From: Butyrivibrio sp. VCB2006
GTDB lineage: Bacteria > Bacillota > Clostridia > Lachnospirales > Lachnospiraceae
DNA: 64,000 bases
Direction: 5' to 3'
Assembly: GCF_000420945.1 (NCBI RefSeq)
Contig: NZ_ATVX01000016.1
Coordinates: forward strand, 1-64,000
Shown: piece by piece, positions 51,112 to 58,300 of the stretch
Layout of the letters: the number at the start of each line of letters is the position of its first letter
How positions within the stretch are numbered: the stretch's first letter is position 1
The notes under the pieces: model-generated
The model's input: only the letters and a program-made list of their open reading frames with translations
The model's database searches: none
What the model was told of the DNA's origin: nothing
Position numbers and translations under genes: made by a program

Positions 51112-53283
51112 TCACGCACATTTTGATGTGAGTTCCTTGTACTTGGCCATAATTGTATTTATGCACTCCGCATTTATCCTTGGATCTACTGACTTATTTT
51201 TACCAAAGACATGATTTTTGCCATCACTTGTGGTGATCACTATATTTTTTTTGCCATCCTGTATTCTGGTTGTAATGGACTCTATTTCACTTACAGGAAT
51301 TATCTCGAGCATCCAGTAATTGACAGATACAAAGTATTTACCGGTAACATAGATTCCATAAACCCTGTCATAGTAGGATGGATAATGCTTAATCTGTATT
51401 CCTACGTCAATCAGTCTTTCTGATGAGTATCTTCTAAAGCTCCAGATAGGAATAAGGCTTACCATTCCTACCAGAATCAGTAATGATGAGAAACACAGAT
51501 ATTTGTAATAAAACATGTCATATCCGCCAACGTATTTTCCCATGGTAATGTCAATCGCAAAGAATACGTTAACCGTTACTGCTAATGGTATAACAAGTGC
51601 CATCATCTGATAGGTATCCCTCATATTCCTATCAAGAAGGAATGGGCTAAGTAATGGCCTAAACTTTTTCTTTTTAAGCTTTTCGTATTTCCTGTTAAGG
51701 GCATCGGAAAATGCCTGATTTTTCCTGCGTTCCAATCTCTGTAAGATGAGATGATTGACTGCCTTGGCAGGTTCAAAGTGTCTGACATACAGGGTCTTAT
51801 TAGTTCCCATGGTAGTAACAATTTTAATAAAAGCCGGGCGATTAAAGTCTCCCGAATCATAAAGATTATAACTGCTGATCTTCTCTATATTCTGCACAGA
51901 ATATGTTGAGCTATTACACCAGACAATGAATCTACTGAATATGAAGACCTGAGATCCACGCACATAATAAGCTTCTCCGCTCTTAATATCGCTGGCAATT
52001 TCTGCTATTACCGGGATTAACTGCACTAAACTTACAGTTCCGGCCACAACACGAACTATGAAAACCATAAACATCACGATCGGCAACCAGCAGATAAACA
52101 TGCCTGAAATAGATAAGAGTCTTACCAATATTTCTACCGCACTGTCACTGACGGATAAGCTTATGGCTAACAGAGTACACATAACACCGATAATTATCCA
52201 GGAAGCCACGAATGAGAAAACAAGTACCTTTAGTTCACTGAAGTATGCGTTAAATACCTTTCTAAGGCTCTTTAATGGATATATAAAGTCCTCTGTATTA
52301 AGCTTCTCATCACTAAGGATTCTGCATCCATATCTTGCAAGGTTTCCCAATAGGTACTGATAGCCCTGATGAGTGGAGGATACTTTCAGAATGACCTTTT
52401 TATTGCTGTCAGTTATAGTAAGATCATCTGTCTTTTTATCAACCTTACAGGTTAAGTCCTCGATAAAGTAATAGCACGTTTTCTTGCCTGTAAATAACAG
52501 AACATTTTTTACCGGATACACTGTTGTCTTTAAATGCTTTTTGAACATTCCCTCGGGAAGAACGTATCCAAAGGGAATCGAATAAGTATCCGCATCGGCA
52601 TATCCAAGGAAAAAGCTAAGGATTTGCTTGTTATCAGCCTTTTTTCTTTTTATTTTGATATTTGCAATATCAACCTGGGTAGCCAGGAATCTTGAACGAA
52701 GTTCTGTGTATTCCTGGCTAGTTCTATCTCCAAACAGTACACTATCAATGATTTTGACTGATTCTTTTGAAAGACTACTCGTAGCCCCCAGAACATCAAG
52801 GAAATGCTCTATAAATTCAGGGGTTATTTCCTCTTTGTACGGAGACTTTGCCCATCCTCCAAACAGTGTTTCAATTATATTTCTGTTCCCGTAGATTTCC
52901 GGCTTTGTGGCAACAATAGCCATCATATCCCTTGAAAAAGCAAGCATTCTCTTCTGCCTTTGGGAAAGCCTGGAATTATCGGAAATCTTGCTAAAATCAA
53001 GAGCATCTTCTCTTCGGTCTTCGCCATTTTTCAGGGCATTACTGAAGTCAAGATTATCCTCATCAGGATCGTCATACTCATCCCAGGTCTGTCTGTATGA
53101 ATTTGCTCTTGTAACTCCCTGCGCATATCTTACAGCCATTTTGTAGCTGTCACGAAGCTTTTTAAAATCCTCCGGATGCTCCGCCGGATGATATTTCTTG
53201 GCCGCTTCGGCATATGCTCTTTTTATCTCATCTATATCACTGGTTGGTTCTATTCCAAGCCAGTCCCAACTACTTTTATTCAT
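51112..53283 (-). CDS. Membrane-anchored J-domain protein
   Basis: This is a 723-residue protein and the first gene of the TIR operon. Residues about 1-60 are a J domain, 'SSWDWLGIEPTSDIDEIKRAYAEAAKKYHPAEHPEDFKKLRDSYKMA'-like in pattern. The invariant HPD loop reads HPA, so the Asp needed to trigger Hsp70 ATPase is replaced. Two pairs of membrane spans (about 345-440 and 570-620) separate segments resembling bacterial PH-like domains ('YVRGSQVFIFSRFIVWCN', 'YDRVYGIYVTGKYFVSVNYW'). There is no Gly/Phe or zinc region, so it is a type III J protein like DjlB/DjlC, partners of HscC. It would place the Hsp70 at the membrane. Confidence 0.82.
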   Translation of the reverse strand: MNKSSWDWLGIEPTSDIDEIKRAYAEAAKKYHPAEHPEDFKKLRDSYKMAVRYAQGVTRANSYRQTWDEYDDPDEDNLDFSNALKNGEDRREDALDFSKISDNSRLSQRQKRMLAFSRDMMAIVATKPEIYGNRNIIETLFGGWAKSPYKEEITPEFIEHFLDVLGATSSLSKESVKIIDSVLFGDRTSQEYTELRSRFLATQVDIANIKIKRKKADNKQILSFFLGYADADTYSIPFGYVLPEGMFKKHLKTTVYPVKNVLLFTGKKTCYYFIEDLTCKVDKKTDDLTITDSNKKVILKVSSTHQGYQYLLGNLARYGCRILSDEKLNTEDFIYPLKSLRKVFNAYFSELKVLVFSFVASWIIIGVMCTLLAISLSVSDSAVEILVRLLSISGMFICWLPIVMFMVFIVRVVAGTVSLVQLIPVIAEIASDIKSGEAYYVRGSQVFIFSRFIVWCNSSTYSVQNIEKISSYNLYDSGDFNRPAFIKIVTTMGTNKTLYVRHFEPAKAVNHLILQRLERRKNQAFSDALNRKYEKLKKKKFRPLLSPFLLDRNMRDTYQMMALVIPLAVTVNVFFAIDITMGKYVGGYDMFYYKYLCFSSLLILVGMVSLIPIWSFRRYSSERLIDVGIQIKHYPSYYDRVYGIYVTGKYFVSVNYWMLEIIPVSEIESITTRIQDGKKNIVITTSDGKNHVFGKNKSVDPRINAECINTIMAKYKELTSKCA

Positions 53284-53397
53284 CTATTCACCACAGATAT
53301 CAGTTATACACTCGTTCTGATAGTCTGTATTCCTCCAAGAATACATACAATTTCTTCTTATTAGATGCTGCAAAAAATTTCTATCACAAACTCGATA

Positions 53398-53426
53398 ATT
53401 ATACTAATTTCCAACCGCCTATGCAA
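53398..53426 (-). promoter_or_regulatory. Promoter of the J-protein/Hsp70/TIR operon
   Basis: On the minus strand TTGCAT (53426-53421) and TATAAT (53403-53398) are exactly 17 bp apart. The predicted leader to the J-protein start is about 110 nt. On the plus strand a second TATAAT (53464-53469) may serve the divergent propeller gene, but without a good -35. The remaining intergenic sequence shows no repeat. Confidence 0.75.
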
Positions 53427-53502
53427 TCACAAGATATAGTCACTCCAAAAACGAAAAAAGTAATATAATACTTTAGAGCAAAAGAACTATTTTGAAAAAC
53501 AG

Positions 53503-55116
53503 ATGGAAAAAAATATGAGAAATAACACAAACAAACTAAGCACCAAGCAAATAATCTCAATGACCGTTTCTACAGTAATTATCCTTGTAGGAGTTGCATT
53601 CCTCCTGGTATTCCTGGAAGAGAATTTTAAGGATCCTAAGGATATAGACATTACAAATCAGAAATCTCCTGGCATTAAAGTCGTTGAGCATTCCAAAAAA
53701 ATGGGTGGAACTGCAGATATAGATTATTCTGAGCTGGATTTAACGATAGCTGTCGTTGATCAGGTTGTATATTGCAGTGATGGTCGTATATATGACAACT
53801 TTACAAAGCTTGATAAATCAGATTTTAGCTGTATTTATAACAGCAATTCTACAGCCGCTATCATTTCAGATGACAACAGGAGCTATTATATTGATGCTAA
53901 TCTGATTCCGGTGATTATAAGTGATGATATTCATTATGGAGGATGCCGGTTTTCTCCAGATGGAGAGAAGATTCTTTTTGAAAGCAGTTCAGAAAAAAAG
54001 TTTGTTTTATTTTATCCTAACCGCGAAGCATACTATGATATTGAACTCGATGAAAAGCTTGACTACAATACTTTGGTAAACCACACTGTCTTATCTCCTG
54101 ACTTTGAAACCATTGCCTTTTCTACAAAAAGAGGCACCACAGTCTTCAATTTCGAGACCGGTACAATACTGTATACCAAAGAGAGCTATAAACCCCTTGC
54201 TATATCTGATGAGGGCAAGAAGGGGTTCTTTGAACTATATGATAAAAAAGAACTCTATTATTACCATGATGAACAGATGGACCGTATTAGTGATATAAAT
54301 GTAAGTGAGCATTATGTTATAAACCACGATTGTACCGAGATTCTATTCTATTACTGGAATGAAGATGCTATATGGTATTTTAATAGCGGAATGGAACAGG
54401 CCAAAAAAATTTTGGACCACAAGCCTGATAGAATGTTTATAGCAAATTACGGAGAACTATTTACCACCAATTACTTTAAAAGATACTTGGACATAGATAG
54501 CTTTTTCCCTTTATTTATCCGGGCATATGAGGATGATTTTTACTATTTTTCTGACCTTCAATCAGAGCCGGTTGTTGTTGGCTATTCTGAAATTAAAGAT
54601 AAGGATTATGTAGTAAATGTGACCGATAAAGGCGTTGATATTATCTACGTCTACGAAGGTGCCTGCTTTGGAAGAAGTGATGTAAAAGATGATCTCTACA
54701 ATCTTCATATAAACAAGGATGGTTATGATAAAAAACTAATTAACGAAGGCGAAAAGGAATATATTGCCGAATATGCTGTAACACAGGATTATTCAAATAT
54801 CTATGTTAGGTCAATTACTCTTAATGATCACAAAGCTCTGATCCGTAAATATGGAAACGATAAGTGCACTGACCTTGTAAGCGCCGATGATTACAGAGAT
54901 ATTAATTTTACATACTGTCCTACCACCGGAAAACTTTACTATTGTATGGATGGTACTCTTTATTCTATTTCTGAGAGCGATAATGAGATCATCCCAGAAT
55001 GTGTTAACGCCAAGGAAATATCTGCATTTTATAATTATGACTCGTTTCCTTGCTTTAAAGGCAAAGATGGAAATAAGTATACATATATCTACGGAAATGT
55101 TGTAAGAATAGAGTAA
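53503..55116 (+). CDS. Membrane-anchored beta-propeller-like protein
   Basis: This is a 537-residue protein divergent from the J/Hsp70/TIR operon. The basic N-terminus is followed by one span (about 18-39, 'ISMTVSTVIILVGVAFLLVFL'), then a long extracytoplasmic part. That part consists of repeated short strands resembling propeller blades ('FSPDGEKILFESSSEKKFVLFYPNREAYYDIEL'-type, 'LYYYHDEQMDRISDI', 'GKLYYCMDGTLYSIS'). No TIR or enzymatic motif is present. The shared promoter region and similar ectodomain style link it to the TIR proteins, perhaps as a co-receptor or decoy; this is inference. Confidence 0.75.
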   Translation: MEKNMRNNTNKLSTKQIISMTVSTVIILVGVAFLLVFLEENFKDPKDIDITNQKSPGIKVVEHSKKMGGTADIDYSELDLTIAVVDQVVYCSDGRIYDNFTKLDKSDFSCIYNSNSTAAIISDDNRSYYIDANLIPVIISDDIHYGGCRFSPDGEKILFESSSEKKFVLFYPNREAYYDIELDEKLDYNTLVNHTVLSPDFETIAFSTKRGTTVFNFETGTILYTKESYKPLAISDEGKKGFFELYDKKELYYYHDEQMDRISDINVSEHYVINHDCTEILFYYWNEDAIWYFNSGMEQAKKILDHKPDRMFIANYGELFTTNYFKRYLDIDSFFPLFIRAYEDDFYYFSDLQSEPVVVGYSEIKDKDYVVNVTDKGVDIIYVYEGACFGRSDVKDDLYNLHINKDGYDKKLINEGEKEYIAEYAVTQDYSNIYVRSITLNDHKALIRKYGNDKCTDLVSADDYRDINFTYCPTTGKLYYCMDGTLYSISESDNEIIPECVNAKEISAFYNYDSFPCFKGKDGNKYTYIYGNVVRIE

Positions 55117-55140
55117 TAAAGCTGGTTTTCATTCAAAAAA

Positions 55141-55179
55141 AGTCCTGAAACATCGATTATCTATCAATGTTTCAGGACT
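55141..55179. terminator. Bidirectional terminator, propeller gene and GtrA gene
   Basis: AGTCCTGAAACAT (55141-55153) pairs perfectly with ATGTTTCAGGACT (55167-55179). An A run precedes and a T-containing stretch follows, so it can serve the convergent genes on both strands. Confidence 0.88.
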
Positions 55180-55197
55180 CTTGTTATTATATCTGTT

Positions 55198-55752
55198 TTA
55201 TTCTTGTTCTTTCTTGGTCTCAGGGAAGATAATCTTATTAACAAAGAAGAATACTACCATGCTGACACCGCCGTTAAGTACAGTTGTTCCGATATTGTAA
55301 ATAAATGGCTTTACAAACTTACCTGCTACAGCAACCCAGATACAGTTGATGGAGTTAACGATGCAGGTGATGATAATAAATGCAACGATGTACCACGCAA
55401 TCTGCTTGCCGGGCTTATCATGGTTACGGAATACAAAGAGCTTCTGAATTGGGAAGTTGATACATTCTCCAATAACCATTGCGATCATATATGCTGTAAA
55501 ATAAGCAAGACCGCCATGAGCCTGATCGTAGCCCAAAATATTCCAATCAAAGGTCTCTCCGGCTATAGTAAGAGGGATTCCCGGCCATCCGAAAGCTCTG
55601 TCTCCTAAAAATGCAAAGGCTGCAGGAAGGAATGTAAGAAGCAGATACTTAAATACAGTAATCAGATTACTAACGATTACAAACAGTCCTCCTTCTCTTA
55701 CCCACTTAGCAATCTTTGGGTGTTTTTCCTCAAAGTTTTTCCAAAAATTCAT
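55198..55752 (-). CDS. GtrA-like membrane protein
   Basis: This 184-residue protein has four membrane spans of the GtrA family. The N-terminal span region 'FVIVSNLITVFKYLLLTFL' and the later 'GECINFPIQKLFVFRNHDKPGKQIAWYIVAF' with its conserved aromatic/Arg loop are typical. GtrA-like proteins are thought to help flip polyprenyl-linked sugars for surface polysaccharides. It is the last gene after two GH3 glycosidases, 16 bp after the nearer one. ATGGAGG precedes the start. Confidence 0.85.
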   Translation of the reverse strand: MNFWKNFEEKHPKIAKWVREGGLFVIVSNLITVFKYLLLTFLPAAFAFLGDRAFGWPGIPLTIAGETFDWNILGYDQAHGGLAYFTAYMIAMVIGECINFPIQKLFVFRNHDKPGKQIAWYIVAFIIITCIVNSINCIWVAVAGKFVKPFIYNIGTTVLNGGVSMVVFFFVNKIIFPETKKEQE

Positions 55753-55768
55753 TTTTTTTATTCCTCCA

Positions 55769-58189
55769 TTACTTCTTTATCTTGGCCTCATACTCCTTGT
55801 TGAGCTTGCCGTTTCGGAAGTATCCGCTGATGATCTTACCAAGTCCTCCAAAGAACTTACCGTTAACAAGTTCTACGATTCCGTCTACCATATCCATGCT
55901 CACAGCACCTGCTGTCATCTTGGCCATAGCTCTAAATGGCATGTTGTAGATAAACAGGATATTAAGATCTGGCTTGCCGCTCTCATCAGCCTTTTTCTTC
56001 ATTGCAGTAAGACGCTTGTAAGCAAATCTGGCAAGACCGCTCTTAGCATAATAGAGCTGGCAAATTGCATCATTACTTGTAAGCTGGCCACTCCACTTTC
56101 CATCAGGAATAGGTCTTCCAAGAAGCTTCTCAAACTCAGCGTTCTCTACGCTCTGAATCTTGCCGCTATAATATGTAGGAAGCTCAGCTTCATCATAAGG
56201 AAGTTCAGTAGTAGTTGCCTGTCTTGTAACAGCTCCTTCAAGTCTGATATCAGCACTGCTTGCACCGATTCTGATCAGATACTGTCCGCCTTCTACTTCC
56301 CACCTGTTAGTCTTAACATTCCAGTAACGGAAGGTCTTATCGTCAAAAGAAATCTCAACTTTCTTGCTCTCACCGGGTTTTAATGAAACCTTTGCAAAGC
56401 CCTTAAGTTCCTTCTTAGGTCTAAATACTTTGGCACCCGGAAGTGAAACATAGAGCTGTGCAATTTCTTTTCCTTCCATCTCACCAATATTCTTGATGTT
56501 AAAGCTTACGCCGTTCTCCTTAACTTCAAGATCACTATATTCAAACTTTGTATAAGAAAGACCAAATCCAAATGGATAAAGAACCGGAATATCTGCGGTG
56601 TCATAATATCTATAGCCAACATATAAGCTTTCTCTGTACTCTGAAGTTCTCTGTGAGCTTGGATAATAACGGTATGCAGGAGTATCCTCGTGACGTCTTG
56701 GGATAGTCTCTGAAAGCTTACCGGATGGGTTAACTCCACCTGTGAGAATATCCATAGCTGCGCCTGCCCCGGCCTGTCCATTGAGGTAGCAGTGAAGGAT
56801 TGCCTTGAAATAGTGATGCCATGGCATCTCAATAGCAGAACCTGCGCTGATAACACCTACAAGGTTCTTGTTAACCTGTCCAAGCTCCTGAAGGAGATTG
56901 ATCTGATTCTGAGGAATTCTCATGTGTGTTCTGTCCATACCTTCAGACTCGCTGTCCTCATTAAGTCCGAAGAAGAAAAGAACTATATCAGCTCTTGATG
57001 CGATATCAAGGGCTTCCTTCTTGGTTGCAGCATCCTCTTCACCATTACGTGAATAGCCTCTGGAAGAACCAATAACCTGAAGATCATAGTTACCGATAAC
57101 TTCAGATATTGTCTCTATCTTAGTAGGATTAACAAGTGATGAGCCTGCTCCCTGATATCTTGGAACAAATGCAAAATCACCAATAATAGCTACCTTTGAA
57201 CCCGGCTTAAGAGGAAGGATATTACCCTCGTTTTTCAAAAGAACTGTACTCTCTGCTGCAGCTTTTCTAGCTACTGCATGGTGTGCTGGCTTATCAAAGT
57301 CACTTGGCTTATTCTGGGCATTAACATACAATGTCATGACTGCATCTAAGAGTTCATCTACTCTTGCGTCCACGTCAGCGATACTGATCTTGCCGCTTTC
57401 TACAGCTGCAATCAGCTCTCTTGCAGAATCAAGACCTGGATTAGGCATCTCAAGGTTGGAACCTGCTGCCACGCCAAGGGCATGATCATTGGATGCGCCC
57501 CAGTCTGTAATTACTATTCCGTCAAATCCCCAGTCGTCTCTCAGGATATCAGTCAAAAGATGCTTATTTTCGTTGGCATATGTGCCATTGACCTCATTGT
57601 ACGCTGACATGATAGTCTTGGCCTTACCTTCTTTTACAGCAATTTCAAAACCAGTCAGATATATCTCTCTTAAGGTACGTTCATCAAGAACTGAATTCAT
57701 AGCCATACGACGAAGCTCCTGAGAGTTCACCGCAAAGTGCTTGGGACATGCATAAACGCCCTGGGACTGGATTCCCTTAACGTAAGATGCTGCCATTTTA
57801 CCTGCAAGATATGGATCTTCTGAAAAATACTCAAAGTTTCTTCCGCAAAGAGGACTTCTTTTGATATTAAGTCCCGGTCCAAGAAGGACATTTACGCCTT
57901 CTGCCATTGCCTCTTCGCCAAGAGTCTTACCTAGTTCTTCGCCCAGCTCTTCATCCCAGCTGTTTGCGATTGTTGCTGCTGTAGGGAAGCATGTCGCAGG
58001 AACTGATTCGTTAAGTCCAAGATGATCTCCTGCTCCAGCCTGCTTTCTGATACCGTGAGGGCCATCAGAACAGAATATTGAAGGAATTCCAAGTCTCTCA
58101 AAATCTCTGGTCTGCCATTCACCCTTACCACTTAAAAAAGCAGCCTTCTCTTCGATTGTCATCTTCTCAATGATATCTTGATATTTCAT
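55769..58189 (-). CDS. Glycoside hydrolase family 3, beta-glucosidase-like
   Basis: This is an 806-residue cytoplasmic enzyme, with no signal peptide. Domains run in the usual order: GH3 N barrel (about 10-290) with nucleophile Asp229 in 'IVITDWG', GH3 C domain with 'EDSESEGMDR' carrying the likely acid/base Glu, then a fibronectin III-like domain ('KAFRPKKELKGFAKVSLKPGESKKVEI'-type end). It would hydrolyse terminal beta-glucosyl or xylosyl residues of oligosaccharides. A further C-terminal extension of about 120 residues ('IPDGKWSGQLTSNDAICQLYYAKSG') is of a type seen in Lachnospiraceae GH3. GCGAGGG precedes ATG. Confidence 0.93.
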   Translation of the reverse strand: MKYQDIIEKMTIEEKAAFLSGKGEWQTRDFERLGIPSIFCSDGPHGIRKQAGAGDHLGLNESVPATCFPTAATIANSWDEELGEELGKTLGEEAMAEGVNVLLGPGLNIKRSPLCGRNFEYFSEDPYLAGKMAASYVKGIQSQGVYACPKHFAVNSQELRRMAMNSVLDERTLREIYLTGFEIAVKEGKAKTIMSAYNEVNGTYANENKHLLTDILRDDWGFDGIVITDWGASNDHALGVAAGSNLEMPNPGLDSARELIAAVESGKISIADVDARVDELLDAVMTLYVNAQNKPSDFDKPAHHAVARKAAAESTVLLKNEGNILPLKPGSKVAIIGDFAFVPRYQGAGSSLVNPTKIETISEVIGNYDLQVIGSSRGYSRNGEEDAATKKEALDIASRADIVLFFFGLNEDSESEGMDRTHMRIPQNQINLLQELGQVNKNLVGVISAGSAIEMPWHHYFKAILHCYLNGQAGAGAAMDILTGGVNPSGKLSETIPRRHEDTPAYRYYPSSQRTSEYRESLYVGYRYYDTADIPVLYPFGFGLSYTKFEYSDLEVKENGVSFNIKNIGEMEGKEIAQLYVSLPGAKVFRPKKELKGFAKVSLKPGESKKVEISFDDKTFRYWNVKTNRWEVEGGQYLIRIGASSADIRLEGAVTRQATTTELPYDEAELPTYYSGKIQSVENAEFEKLLGRPIPDGKWSGQLTSNDAICQLYYAKSGLARFAYKRLTAMKKKADESGKPDLNILFIYNMPFRAMAKMTAGAVSMDMVDGIVELVNGKFFGGLGKIISGYFRNGKLNKEYEAKIKK

Positions 58190-58221
58190 TTTTTCCCTCG
58201 CATTACCTTTATTTACAATAT

Positions 58222-58264
58222 GGAATCTTAGGCAGGCGAGAACCTTCTCACCGCCTAAGATTCC
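58222..58264 (-). other. Intercistronic stem-loop between the two GH3 genes
   Basis: GGAATCTTAGGC (58222-58233) pairs perfectly with GCCTAAGATTCC (58253-58264); GAGAA/TTCTC extends it inside. No T run follows on the minus strand, so it looks like a processing or partial-termination structure rather than a full terminator. Confidence 0.6.
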
Positions 58265-58300
58265 TGCATTAAATTTATTGTTTATTCAGTAGCTGAATAA

